From NCBI GenBank assembly GCA_018806915.1, contig JAGKQI010000026.1, forward strand, positions 248,001 through 312,000: a stretch of 64,000 bases of DNA. Direction: 5' to 3'. The DNA comes from Phytophthora colocasiae. Taxonomy: Eukaryota > Oomycota > Peronosporomycetes > Peronosporales > Peronosporaceae. The position numbers were made by a program, and so were the translations under genes. Of this stretch, positions 30,150 to 41,156 are shown piece after piece (the stretch's first letter is position 1; the number at the start of each line of letters is the position of its first letter). The notes beneath the pieces are model-generated. The model was not told where the DNA came from, searched no databases, and saw nothing but the letters and a program-made list of their open reading frames with translations.

Positions 30150-32419
30150 ATGGGTTTAATGAAGCAAAGTCACAAGAAGAAGGACAGCGTTGCGCCTATG
30201 AGCGACGATGAGGACAGCTCTAGTGCTCTCCATCCTAACAGCAAAAACCGACCAAGGCAAGGATCAAGAGGAGTGTCCTTTTCAACCCCTCGAGGCAAAA
30301 TTTGGTGAGTGGGGTCATCTAACCGAGAGTTTTCAATTTGATCTGACGTCGTCTGAGCAAATGTTGCCAGGCTTATCCTAATTGCAAACCTGGCAATCGT
30401 TACTTCGTTCATATTCATGAGTTCCTCTCGTTTTCCGCCCCTGTATGGAGAGGGTATTGTGAACAATGCGCTTGAGCAGGATCGTGGTCCAGTGATCAAG
30501 AACACTGAGCAGACTCTATCGTTTGTTGATGAAGATACAACAGCAACAAAAGAACCGCAAATACAAGTACAGGAATCCGTAGGCTACACAAAAATAACGA
30601 GAACTGATCCAGCAGATGAAGATAGTGGAAGCGAGACAAAAGAACCACTAACGCGCGAGACCAGAGTCGAAGAGACCTCCGAAAGTCCGGTAGCTGTAGA
30701 AATCAACGATCACGCAGATGAAACTCAATCGGTGATTGAACAGACAACAACACCTACGAGTGGTGATAGTTCATCAAGGAGTACTTCGAGTGTCGTATCT
30801 AGTACGCAAAACCCACCACTTGGGAGCTCGAGCCAGGAATCTCAAACGTTGGCACCACCACCAGAACCATCGAATGAGATCGAGTCCAGTTCAATAGCGT
30901 TAACCGTAGAACCTCAACATGAGGATTCTGGACAACCTGCAGTTGAATCTGAAGGTAAGCAAGCAATTCTCAAGGCTACGAGATTTTATTGAAAGGCGAA
31001 CTCGTTTGTGCCTAAAATTGCAGCTTTTCAAGACAGGTTGGCAGTGTGGCTGTCTAGTGATTCAGGTATGGAGGTCGAAAACTTGGCGGCTTGTTTGTCA
31101 TCCTCAGGGCAAGATCGAGCTGCGTGTGAAGTGAAAAGGTATTTTACAATCTCCTCATTGCCCCTCACTGTAAATGTCCTGCTAACTACCACTGCAAAGG
31201 TGGACAAGTCAAGTCGCGAATTCAGACCCAACTGGTGCAGGCTCAGCAGTTTCTTTTGCAGCTTCTCCTCAACGAAAACTCTTGTGGATCCCCATTGATC
31301 CTGATACGCACAATCAGCTTCCGACCGTGCAGTTTTCGTGTCCAATGGCCACTGACACCCTGAAGGTGCACGAGTCGATGACTCTGTTCTTCGTGATTTC
31401 CCCAGCGCAAAGTGAGGTAAGATTCTAAGTAGATTGGCTATATCTTCAGCCGGATAACCTGGTCTTGTTGTGGATAGACTGGCGATTCGTTCACGGGGCA
31501 GAAATTCTTCGGAAACTCACCGTACGGACAATTTGCTCTTCACGGCGGTAAACCGTCATTTTTCGCCAACAATGGCCTCGTAAAGTACATTCACGCGTTG
31601 CCCACGGGTCAGTTCTCCTTAGCAACATACCGATTGCATCAGCATTACGTCGAGATCAAGGCGAACGGCGGACCATGGGATGGAGGAGCACAACTAAAAG
31701 GTGACACTGATGGAACACGCATCCGAGTAACCGTTAATGAGGTGGTGAGTTTAGGCAATAGCAAGAGCGCATGTGATACGAACGCATTCCAAGGTAGAAT
31801 TGCTGAGGTGCTGATTTACGATGCTGTTCTGGACGACAAAAAGGTCGAGGTAGTGGAGAAATATCTTCACAACAAGTGGTGGGGAGCGGATCCGTTCCCT
31901 GAACCAGCCCCAGAGACTCCAACTGCGAGCCCTACAGTTTCTACGGCGGCTAATTTCTCTGACGAAAAAGCTACTAGCACTTCGTTAGCAGCAAATGCAG
32001 TCGATCATGCAACGGAGGTAACATCAGTTGATCCTGAATTCGACTCAAAGGTGATCGACGTGACATTAGAAGCTTCTCCAACAGAGAAATCTCTCGCTGA
32101 AGCGAACGAACAAACACCCACGGCAACTGGTGCATCGACTACTCCGAGTGACCATGGTAACAACGAACCAACACTGGAGACTCAAGCAACAGAAGTAGAA
32201 GATGCAGCTCCGAAGCCAAAGTTTGATCCGCGAGTCAATATCTTCGAGTGGAAACCACCGATCGACGCTGACACACCAAAGGCAACGCAGTGGATCAAGG
32301 CGATGAATGACAAAGTGAACTTTATTCGCAACTTCCAACTGGGCGGTGATGTACTGCGAGCGCTTATACGTGAGCACAAAGACGACCTCATTGCTCTGCG
32401 CGAAGAGCTCTTTGGCTGA
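30150..32419 (+). CDS. Membrane-anchored protein with LamG/concanavalin-like domain
   Basis: Five exons, 30150-30304, 30371-30954, 31024-31138, 31200-31416 and 31478-32419, give about 670 residues with all phases matching. The first splice (TG|GTGAGT to GCCAG|G) creates one hydrophobic helix, IWLILIANLAIVTSFIF, after about 50 basic/polar residues, so the protein is probably a type II membrane protein. A long Ser/Thr/Glu-rich stalk follows, then a beta-sandwich with FFGNSPYGQFALHGGKPSFF and GRIAEVLIYDAVLDDKKVEV, typical of LamG/ConA-like domains. Another Thr/Glu-rich linker leads to a C-terminal helical segment (WIKAMNDKVNFIRNFQLGGD). Function is unknown; carbohydrate or surface binding is a guess. 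Confidence 0.78.
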
Positions 32420-32968
32420 CGTACCCTTCAAGGTCAAAATTGCAATATACTTAAGTACATCGATCGATAATTACAAATCCATGAGGTACCAGCTTGACAT
32501 TCATCAAGATGGTGCTACCTAAGGCCTGCGTGGTGTGTGGTCCTCGCTCAGGCGTGTCGGCCGAGTCTCTCTTCAAATGCTCTCGCTGCCAGGCCGTACT
32601 GTACTGCGGGCGCGAGCACCAGAGCGAGCACTTTGCCTCGCACAAATCCACCTGCAAACGCGTCAAGAAGATGCGCGACCAAATGCTGAAGGAAGCCGAC
32701 AAGATCCGCAACTCCACCGAGGACGAATGGACGCCAGGGAATGCCTTCGAGACACACGCTGGCACATTCTGGAGTATACTCAGCACACGCCCATACATGC
32801 GCGCCAAACTGGAGTTGATCCGGGCCCTGTCTACGATCCCTTCAAGACCTGCGCTCGAGGCGGCACTGGAGGAATCCATGGAATGCATGCGGCTGTGCCG
32901 AAACGACAACCTCGGCATTCGAGAGGGCATCCCGACGTTCATGCTGATGTTGGGGCAGTACCAGGAGG

Positions 32969-32976
32969 CCTACGAC
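32969..32976 (+). repeat. Target-site duplication (left), MITE in the MYND gene
   Basis: CCTACGAC, repeated exactly at 33505-33512. An 8-bp length is the hallmark of hAT-superfamily insertions. Confidence 0.92.
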
Positions 32977-33504
32977 CAGGGGTTCCGAATATTGTACTGA
33001 TACTCGTTTTCTCCATTGGACTCCAGCCCGTAACGCATTGCAGGAAGAAACTCAAAGAAATCAATAATTGAGAACTATCAAAACGTCGCAGTAAATAATT
33101 GATATCACCGCGAAGAACCGTGAGAAACATGCACTGCTCACAGTCCCTTGATGTCAGTTCATGTGCTGCTGTACTGTTTTCTAAATGCATCTGTCAACGA
33201 CTTCCACACCCCAGTAGGAGGCGTTGACTTTCAGGAAAAGCAGCATTTCAACCGCTATAGGCGATAGTGCCTGGCGCTCGTGGCCGATCATAGCCCTGGC
33301 AACGCTAAACAAGCGTATACTTGAACTCAAATGAGTAGGTGTGGTTGTACATTAAATATAATGGATGGAAGGTTTTGAATATTAAAATAAATAGTCGTGA
33401 CATCTCCGTAAATAATTTATTCTTGTCCCAGGAACCGTGAAATAAATAATTTCACCGAAAATACGGAATATATTTCCACTTCCGAGTATTTTTCGGAACC
33501 CCTG
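32977..33504. mobile_element. Non-autonomous hAT-type MITE, 528 bp
   Basis: Begins CAGGGGTTCCGAA and ends TTCGGAACCCCTG, a 13-bp perfect terminal inverted repeat. A further match inside (GATACTCG near the left end, CGAGTA near the right) is imperfect. Flanked by 8-bp duplications. The interior is A/T-rich, carries no transposase, and contains several similar short segments (GTAAATAATT, AAATAATTTATT, AATAATTTC). The CAGGGG terminus and 8-bp TSD fit hAT. Confidence 0.9.
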
Positions 33505-34394
33505 CCTACGACTTTATCAAGTGGTGGTTGACAGGCGGCACAGCCTTCGACTACGACTGGGCCAACATGGATCTGCCGTTCCTGGACGTGCACAACGCTG
33601 ACATGACAGAGGATCTATTACCGACAATGGAAGATGACGGCAACGTGTTTTTCTCTAGCTCTATCCTGTACATCAAGATGAAGTTAGCGGAGGCTGTTCA
33701 AGAGGCAATCAACGCTCACCAACTAGCGGATCGAGCATCGCTTCCTGTTGGATTGAGCGACTCGCTGGGGGCGTTTCTAGCGCCTAGCGGGAGTTCTCAA
33801 AGTCTCAATGATTTGAAGAAGCTCCATAAGAAACTCACGAGTCAAGTGAACGAGTCCTTCGCGCTGACACACTTCCAGAACCAGAACTTCTGGTACGGAC
33901 TGCTGGATCCAATGCCAATTGTAAATTTGCCCAAGCCACCGCACTATGAGCCTGGTGATGTGAACCAAGTCAAGTTGTGGGCTCTGCAGAACGCCATGTT
34001 GTGGCGCGACTACCACGCTTTTATCCGCGAGAACCGTGCCAAGTACCCGGACTTTGTTCCGAAGAAACCCGACGGCCTTGGTGGCATGAAATGGCTGCAT
34101 AACTTCCACTAAAATCATATACTAGCATTCGCTGTCTCCAAAAATAGCATATCTACTGATTAGATTGGTCAAAATTCGATCCCTTTCCCTAGCGGGGTCA
34201 CCATGTCGCTGGGGAGTTCTTTGCTAATTCTTCCTTCTTACGCAGTGGCGACCTACTGTTCCCTCTCAATACCGTCAGCAGCCCTCTGTCGTCTAGGGAA
34301 CTGGTGGCTCTGTTTGTTCGCGCTTCCGCTTGAACTGATCCGTCGGCGCAGTAGCTTTTCGTTCCCAAGAGAATCAAGCAGCAGTCGAAGCAAC

Positions 34395-34937
34395 ATGTTG
34401 GTGTGGCAGGACATTTTCACGGAGGATGAGGTCATGTCCGACTCGAACAAGGTCGGTCCGTGCAAGGACCTCGAGGGCAACGAGGTGTCGGGCATGTTCC
34501 AGGTGGAGTCCAAGACGGTGGCCAAGGGCGCCGACAACGTCGACATCGGCTGCGGTGACGCTTTCGGCGGCGACGACGAGCAGATCGACGACTCGGTGGA
34601 GACGGTGAACAACGTGATCGATGACTCGGTCGGCTTCGGCTACGTTGAGACGGGCTTCGACACCAAGGCCGAGCTCAAGACGTACCTCAAGTCGTACTTC
34701 CGTAAGACCATGAAGCACCTTAAGTCCACGGGTGCCAGCGACGAGCAGCTGACTCAGTTCAAGAGCGACGCCCAGGAGATCGTCAAGTTCCTCGTGTCCA
34801 TGTTCAAGGAGCTGCAGTTCTACATGTTCAAGTCGTGCGACTCGGAGGCTGGTCTCGCTTACGCCTACTACCCGGAGGGCGCCGTTGCTCCCACCTTCTG
34901 CTACATTAAGTGGGGCCTTAAGGAGGTCAAGTTCTAA
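34395..34937 (+). CDS. TCTP: Translationally controlled tumour protein (TCTP)
   Basis: A single exon of 180 residues, the usual TCTP length. It starts MLVWQDIFTEDEVMSDSNKV and contains GADNVDIGCGDAFGGDDEQI, VNNVIDDSVGFGYVETGFDT and YYPEGAVAPTFCYIKWGLKE. TCTP is a conserved Mss4-fold protein linked to growth control and translation. The frame is open further upstream (from 34203), but that extension is low-quality and the family always starts at this methionine. Codon use is strongly C/G-ending, as expected for a highly expressed gene. Confidence 0.96.
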   Translation: MLVWQDIFTEDEVMSDSNKVGPCKDLEGNEVSGMFQVESKTVAKGADNVDIGCGDAFGGDDEQIDDSVETVNNVIDDSVGFGYVETGFDTKAELKTYLKSYFRKTMKHLKSTGASDEQLTQFKSDAQEIVKFLVSMFKELQFYMFKSCDSEAGLAYAYYPEGAVAPTFCYIKWGLKEVKF

Positions 34938-35109
34938 GCGCGTGCGAGCGCTAGAGAGAAGCCCAAAGGCCTCTTTTTCTTGACCCCGCGCATTAAACTC
35001 TAATTAATGCCTCCTCTTCATGTACTTACCCCCCATCTTGTCTTAAAAGGATTGTTAGAACCACCGAGTTGCTAGGTGAATCATATCTATTTCATGACTT
35101 CAATAGTAT

Positions 35110-37305
35110 CTACCGCTCAATGACAATGGCAACGACGCTGAGTCCCAGCACAGTGAAGAGCACTGCCAAGATCTTGAGCGTAAAGACACGGAAGTCGAGT
35201 TGCTCCACTTCCTCACCTTCCTTATCCACATCACCGACGCCGTGGTCGTAGTGCAAAGGAATGAAGTCCACGCGTCGGAAGCCCTGTGTGTTGCGCAGAT
35301 GCTCATTTTCAAGCCGGAAGAAGCTCCAAAACGTTCGACGGAACAGCTCCAGTACCATTGTGAACGGCTGCAAGTACAGCGGCAGCCAGCGAGCAGCACC
35401 CCGTGGTGGAATTAGTGTAAGAGTCCATGCAAAACGCAGGAACAGGTCGGCCACAATCGCTGCATAGTAAACCCACTTGCGCGAAAACATTTGTGAATCA
35501 CCCAGGAACTTAAACTGCGGCCGACCAAGCCCCCAGTCCATCGTCACATCCCAGACCCACGTGTAGAGCGAACTCGCAGTAAACAGGAAGAGCCACACGA
35601 CCACGAACATTCTCACTTGCAACGCGTTTTCCTCATTGTTGTCGTTGTGCAACGGGTGGAACAACCCAAAAAGCACAACCACTTGAGTGAGAGCGTATTT
35701 CGCAGCGTTTGGCAGATGAGGCCACCATGTTTTCGTGTCGTACACGCGTCGAAGATTCTGCAAAAAGCGCCACCACAGCGGCAATGCGCACACCAGCGGC
35801 ACCACCACGTTCACGTAGTACACGTTGTCAGCGCAGGTCGTTTCGTCTTGATCCATTGCCGTCGGTAAGAAATGAACACCAGCCACTTCACCTCCAGGCG
35901 GAATGACGTCTTTACGCAGAAACTCCTTCGTAGCAAAGAAGCACATCGACCAGCTAACATCCTGCGTGACTTTGACCGTACTTGTAAGGTAGTCGCCCAC
36001 GAAAGTGTGGAAGAAAGACACGGGATACAGGGGCGACCACACAACCTCCCACAGCGTTCGCAACATGCCAAGTTGTTGCCCCCACGGCCGAATAGCGTAG
36101 AAGTAGAACGTATACACAAACAGCGCCAGTGGATAGTAGCCACGGTGTAGCAGCTCTTCCGGGAAGTAGCCATTCACCACCTTGTAGTAGAGCAGTACAT
36201 TTGCCAAGAAGACGATCGTCATGTTGGTGGCATCGCTAAACACCTGAGGGTAAGACTGCACTCGGCGCGGGTTCAGCTCGAAAATGTATCGGTAATTGAT
36301 CCGTGCTGCACGCCAAACGTAGAGTGACACGCCCACCAGCCAGTGCAGCAGAAGCAGACAGCCAATACCACGATAGACTGGGTAGGCTCGGGTGCGTACC
36401 AGATCGATGAGGTGGTTTTCACGGCCATTGTGAAACGTGGGGACCACCAGCGAGTCCCAGCACACCCAGATCAACAAGATGAGACACGATCCAGCCTTGA
36501 TGCCAAGATAAATGTGCCCCCAATTGACAAAATCCTCTTTCTTCGTCATGAGTGTAGCCACCGCAACGGTTGTGTTCCCATCACAGAACCAATTGGCAAA
36601 CGACTGCTCCAACTGCTTCAACAGCTCCGAGCAAAGCTGAGCCTTGGCAAACTCGAACGTCTGCAGCTTGGCCTTGTGTTCCTTACGCTGATCCGCTGGG
36701 AAGCTGGCGATTTTATCGTAACGCTTGAGGATCTTGACGAAACCCGTGTAATTTAACAGTGCGAAATTATGCAACAGGTTCAACAAGCGATGCAGTTCGA
36801 CTAGCGAATTCTTGAGCGATTCCTGAGCTGTGGCGGGTGCGTCGTCTCGATGTTGCGCCTGCAAATGCTCAAGTTGTTCGGACAACTGGGCTGCATGGCG
36901 CATATAGGCGTATTCTACCTTATTGTACTCGTGCTCAAGCGCCTCCTCAAACGCGACGGGTGCGGAGAGCAGCAGCTGCAGCTGATCGGACTCGGTGGAC
37001 GTCGGTGGGGTCCCTGGTAAGCGCAAGAACGCGAGTTTACTGGTAATTTTCTTAGTCAGCTGCGAGCTGCTGCCGGTGACCATGGGCTGCCACTTCTGGC
37101 CACTCAGCGCATTAATCTCCATGTCCTCTGTTGGCGCACGCACCTCCAGCGTTGAGCTTGAAGTTGCTGAGGAAGCAGCAGAGGCCAATGCCACGTCAAT
37201 CTGACGCTGCTGCTGCAGTAACCGCTTCAGACCGTCATAGTCCAAGTAGTCACCGCGCCACTCGGCCACCGAGTTGTCGCGAAGCCGCAGGCTGAAGTGA
37301 ACCAT
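35110..37305 (-). CDS. SPX-EXS phosphate exporter (XPR1/SYG1/PHO1-like)
   Basis: A single exon of about 731 residues from the ATG at 37305 (MVHFSLRLRDNSVAEWRGDY), which fits the SPX N-terminus better than the frame start at 37323. The SPX domain runs to about residue 220 (HKAKLQTFEFAKAQLCSEL). Several membrane spans follow (for example IKAGSCLILLIWVCWDSLVV and GCLLLLHWLVGVSLYVW). The EXS domain occupies the C-terminal third, with VFVVWLFLFTASSLYTWVWD, DWGLGRPQFKFL and the conserved ELFRRTFWSFFRLENEHLRN. The family exports inorganic phosphate under control of inositol pyrophosphates bound by SPX. Confidence 0.93.
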   Translation of the reverse strand: MVHFSLRLRDNSVAEWRGDYLDYDGLKRLLQQQRQIDVALASAASSATSSSTLEVRAPTEDMEINALSGQKWQPMVTGSSSQLTKKITSKLAFLRLPGTPPTSTESDQLQLLLSAPVAFEEALEHEYNKVEYAYMRHAAQLSEQLEHLQAQHRDDAPATAQESLKNSLVELHRLLNLLHNFALLNYTGFVKILKRYDKIASFPADQRKEHKAKLQTFEFAKAQLCSELLKQLEQSFANWFCDGNTTVAVATLMTKKEDFVNWGHIYLGIKAGSCLILLIWVCWDSLVVPTFHNGRENHLIDLVRTRAYPVYRGIGCLLLLHWLVGVSLYVWRAARINYRYIFELNPRRVQSYPQVFSDATNMTIVFLANVLLYYKVVNGYFPEELLHRGYYPLALFVYTFYFYAIRPWGQQLGMLRTLWEVVWSPLYPVSFFHTFVGDYLTSTVKVTQDVSWSMCFFATKEFLRKDVIPPGGEVAGVHFLPTAMDQDETTCADNVYYVNVVVPLVCALPLWWRFLQNLRRVYDTKTWWPHLPNAAKYALTQVVVLFGLFHPLHNDNNEENALQVRMFVVVWLFLFTASSLYTWVWDVTMDWGLGRPQFKFLGDSQMFSRKWVYYAAIVADLFLRFAWTLTLIPPRGAARWLPLYLQPFTMVLELFRRTFWSFFRLENEHLRNTQGFRRVDFIPLHYDHGVGDVDKEGEEVEQLDFRVFTLKILAVLFTVLGLSVVAIVIER

Positions 37306-37323
37306 GACCGGAAGAATCTGCAA

Positions 37324-38320
37324 GTGACGGCCTTACAGAGACCACCACCGCCTTTGGACACACAAGTGACGTGTGCTTTTTACGCAACTTCATTGGATTA
37401 CATCTTTGCTATAGAAACCCCTTGAAATCGTTAAAAAAATACCCATGCCTTTTGATGGCAAAGCAGTATTTGGATAAGGTAAATCATCAATTTAGGGCCA
37501 TCAACCAATTTAGGGCCGTATTTTAACTGCCAATCACGTGAAGTTTTTCACAGAGCAAGTACTTTATTGGCTAAAACACACTAAATACGAATACCTTCAA
37601 AAATTAAATTTGTAAATTTGGCGCGAGGTGTCATGGCTCTAGGCGATGACAGATCAGCCGCCTACCTGGTTGGCGGCGAGCTTATTGAGGGCCCATTATG
37701 GGAGCAGGGTTGTCGCGGGTTCAAGTCCCGTTAATTCTCCGCACTGATTTGGTAAGTAAAGCATCTATTCAACCTCACTGTGCAAGACACTCGACTAACA
37801 TTTTGTTGTTTAGAATACAGCTGAACAAGTGATATGCGCTACATGTACTCTTCTACACCTTTACCTGCAGTTGTAGTAACAGCTTTCTTAGACGACTTGG
37901 TTTTTGATGCCAGCCTCAGCAAGTTCCTGGAGCACTTCATGGGTAAACAGCCTCCCCCCAACTGCGACTCGTTTACGCTTTGTCGGCTTCTTCGGCAGGG
38001 GCTTCTATTGTTGGCCAGTCACTTGACTTTTACTGTTTGTCCTCCGTAAGTTAATTTCCGTCGAAACTTGATCACAAGTGGAAATATAAAAGGTGAGGGT
38101 GAATAACCCAAACCTCAAATGGTCACAAAAATGACACTCACTCAGCGCTTTCAATACTGAAAGCAAGACTAAATTCGGCCGTAAACTGATTAAGTCGATT
38201 TTTTTCTTCTCCACGGGCATGAGCTTAATTTCATTGGTCTGCTACTACAAAAAATTGAGAAAAAATCTCTGGTTTGCGACGTTTCAGAAACTGTCTCACT
38301 TTTTATCAACGCATAAGTAG
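37324..38320. other. Intergenic interval with repeat remnants and a tRNA-like B box
   Basis: About 1 kb without an intact gene. It contains two near-identical copies of ATTTAGGGCC-bearing sequence (around 37,490-37,520) and a GGTTCAAGTCC box at 37,718-37,728. On the minus strand between about 37,850 and 38,010 there is a Lys-rich coding-like remnant (KPLPKKPTKRKRVAVGGRLF). No family was recognised. Confidence 0.4.
37715..37731 (+). ncRNA. tRNA-like T-arm / Pol III B-box fragment
   Basis: GCGGG-TTCAAGT-CCCGT forms a five-pair T-arm with a canonical seven-base loop, and GGTTCAAGTCC fits the Pol III B box. I could not find a matching acceptor stem, D-arm or anticodon arm upstream. It is therefore more likely a tRNA fragment or SINE head than a functional tRNA. 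Confidence 0.25.
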
Positions 38321-38487
38321 ATGCCGAGTAATTCGAGCATCTTTTATCTCGGCCCATATTTGATTTTTTACCTTACTGTACGTGGACAAAATGAGTTTAC
38401 TGATGCCCTCCCACAAGGATATCTTGACGGTCAAGTGCCGAGAAAATATAAAAAATGGACACACAAGTCTGACTTTTGGACAAATAT

Positions 38488-39568
38488 GAGTTTGCCGGCT
38501 GCCAGTGACAGGCGTGTACTGTCAGCCACTGTTGTGGTTCTTAGGGTTTGGTGTACAGTTGGGCCCCTCGAGGGTGTCGCCGGAGGCAACACGGATGGGG
38601 AGGCTGAGGACAAGGGGCTGGACGCATCTGTGAAGAAGGAGCTCGTCGAAGAGGCCACCACTGCGGCCAAGGGCATCTTGACCTACAAGGAGCGAGAGAA
38701 GAAAAGGAAGCGAATTAAACCGTCGAATAATCCGTACGGGTATACACGCTCGCGAAAATTACGGTATGCCGGCCACAAGAAGCCTGTCCGCACGTCCATC
38801 AGGGTGTATAACGTCGGGAAAATGCAGTCCATGTTCATGAGCAGCTTCCTGCAGCTTCCTGGTGTCCGTGAGGCGCTAGTGGCGTCACGCCAGTTGGCGG
38901 TTCAGCAGCCTGAAGCTCCGCGTGAGCCTGAAGTGATTGTTATCGATGACGGTGACGAACCTCTGTGGCCCGTTGGCGTCGACAAGGTGATGGTTTCGCG
39001 CAACCCCGAGAAGATCCGGTTCCCTGATGTTGGAGCTACGGATATGTGCGAGTGTGCGGTTGACTGCTTTCGAGACGTCTGTGTGAATGCCCGCACAAGT
39101 TACTACTGTACGGCAGCTAACTGCCGCCGCCATGGCAAGTGCTCGAATAGCTTGAACGAGTGCAAGGACTTGGAGCTTATTGAAACCAAGGCAAATGGAA
39201 CCGGAGTCAGAGCGACAACAGCGATTTTCGCAGGAGCTTTTCTCGGCAACTACACAGGAGTGCTAACAACACACGATTTCGAGGCCGATGAGATGCAGAC
39301 TAGTGAGTACGCGCTGAAACTACAGCAAAAAAGCAGCCGGCGCAAGAACGTCTACATTGATGCTACAACGTGTGGCGGCATGACTCGCATGATGAACCAC
39401 TCATGCAATGCATCTTGTCGTTTCGTGGAGTTGCGCAACCGCCGCAATGTGGTTGTAATGGTGGTGGCCAATCGTCACATTAAAGAAGGAGAAGAGGTGA
39501 CTGTGGACTACGTGGACCCTTGGTTCGAGTGTCACTGCGGAGAGGCGAACTGCCGGGATAGGAAGTAA
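38488..39568 (+). CDS. SET-domain histone methyltransferase-like protein
   Basis: The frame is open from an ATG at 38321 and another lies at 38488 (MSLPAASDRR); the true start is uncertain. The C-terminal 190 residues form an AWS-like cysteine region (CECAVDCFRDVC, YYCTAANCRRHGKCSN) and a SET domain. The SET domain carries GTGVRATTAIFAGAFLGNYT, MTRMMNHSCNASCRFVELRN (the NHS-C motif) and GEEVTVDYVDPW, followed by a post-SET cluster CHCGEANCRDRK. This resembles NSD/SET2/ASH1-type lysine methyltransferases. The N-terminal part is basic with no known domain. It lies between decayed repeats and beside a MULE remnant, so it may be transposon-associated rather than a core host gene. Confidence 0.75.
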
Positions 39569-39749
39569 ATCCGTGTATTCAGGGTAAAGATCAAACTACA
39601 GCAATGCAGGATATGATACCCGGTAACGATCAATACACGTCATGACCATGAGCAACGTCAATATAACTTTCGTTTGTGTTACGTGCATTGAAGTTTATAT
39701 GCATGCATGTAAATGCCTAGGGATACACTTTCCAACAGCAAAAGTGCTT

Positions 39750-40981
39750 TCAGTGGCGTGAGCAGCTCATTACCATAAATTCCGTGTATTCTCGGGTTGG
39801 AGTGACGTACGAAGCATTCGATATAACCACTTGCGACCGTAATGCTTCGTTCAGTAGCGCGAGCAACTCGAAAAACAAAATCCTCATTCGATGGAACCAC
39901 TTGCACTTGGATATATGTAGTAGTACGTTCATGTGTACTGAGTTTCCAAAACGCTGAGAAGTCACGAACAGAGCTACCAAATGAAATGATCGGCATCGAT
40001 TTGACATTCCGCACACGAGTACAGGATATTTAACCTGTGCGACCTTAAAGGTAGCATCCACATGAACCACAAATGAATCCACCGGTCGGTCCAGCCGCGA
40101 TAGTAGTTTCTTAGACGTAACTCCAACGACAAACGGCACTTCGTCAGAGCCAATGCCTACGTCGATATACCCGTTTTCATCTTTTCGCCAACCGAACGTA
40201 AATGGCGAGCTATCCGCTTCGCTTCCGTTGAACTCCAAGGAGTGTATGTAGTCAGCAATCTCGTCCACAAAATCATTGTTCATCATTTTAGTCTTGCGAA
40301 AATAGTTCGAGAAGTTCTGCACAACTTTCAACTCAGGAAGATCCTCAATAGCAACCTGAAACTTTCTCCGCATAGAATTTCTGATGTGCGCAGGTCGGAG
40401 ACCTTTAGCAACCATTTCGCGGATGTAATATTGTGAGCTTCGGTCAACTTGTTCTGTTTGGGATCCTTCTCCGGGTTTATGTGCGTTCCACACTGGTTAA
40501 TTGTAATTTTCCGTGTATTCTCGCACACCATAACCCGCCCACACCACTGACACTTGGACGAATTCGTGCTGGTTTTGCATTTTGGCGATGAGCAGCTCAA
40601 AAGCTGGTAGCGCATATTATGCGGAGCTGGTACGGTACAAACCGAGCAACGAACTGTGTGGCTGGTCCCCTTCTTGTGCTGCTTAAACTTGCCAGCGCGG
40701 CTTCGGCGGTAGGAGCGTCCACATATTCGTGAACTACTGTCCACTGCAACACCATAGCCGACTGCCGTTGAGAAGTCCCCGTGTAGATACCGAGCTCGCG
40801 CGAAGGATTCGATTCCGGTAGCTTTGTCTTCGGGGGAGGAGATCGCTGAATGGGCAGCAACGATAGGCTGTAAAGTAGGTATCAGGGTCTTTGGATTGGC
40901 TGTAATACAATGTCCGTAACTCAGCTGCTCCGTGTGCCAGTCAGGTTGCAATGTCCAGCAGGGCCAATCACTTGTATGCAC
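39750..40981 (-). pseudogene. Decayed MULE-type transposase
   Basis: Two overlapping minus-strand frames belong to one gene, separated by a one-base frameshift near 40,440. The 5' part has paired cysteines (CSVCTVPAPHNMRYQLLSCS, then CQWCGRVMVC). It continues EMVAKGLRPAHIRNSMRRKF and a DDE-type core: FVVHVDATFKVAQVKYPVLV then SNRCRSFHLVALFVTSQRF, as in Mutator-like transposases. The reading frame then decays, with TTTYIQVQVVPSNEDFVFRV in another frame. No terminal inverted repeats were identified. Confidence 0.7.
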
Positions 40982-41156
40982 TTCCCATCCGATATGCGCT
41001 TATCCATGGGGACATGCGCCATCCATACATTTTATGCGCATTAAGGTATTCTTGTGTGAGCTTCTTTAACTCCGTGTATTTTTACCTGTTTCTCTCAAGT
41101 GCCTCTGCACACTGCTTAGGCCATTTACGGAAGTCTCGAAGCAACTAAGCGGGCAA

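Larger units (their letters stand above)
32509..34112 (+). pseudogene. MYND zinc-finger protein split by a hAT-type MITE
   Basis: Coding sequence 32509-32976 continues at 33513-34112. Between them lie a 528-bp element and one TSD copy. Without these the frame is continuous for about 355 residues and reads QYQEAYDFIKWWLTGGTAFD across the join. The N-terminus has a MYND finger (CVVCGPRSG...CSRCQAVLYCGREHQ...HFASHKSTC). The rest is alpha-helical, with LEESMECMRLCRNDNLGIRE suggesting TPR/SET-less MYND family members. The C-terminus ends GGMKWLHNFH. With the element in place, translation stops at 33,000 after 163 residues. MYND domains bind Pro-rich partner peptides; the cellular role is unknown. 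Confidence 0.88.

Noticed and set aside
34203..34394. An N-terminal extension of TCTP starting at 34203.
   Set aside because: TCTP proteins start at MLVWQDI; the extension is Ser/Leu-rich leader-like sequence without similarity to the family.
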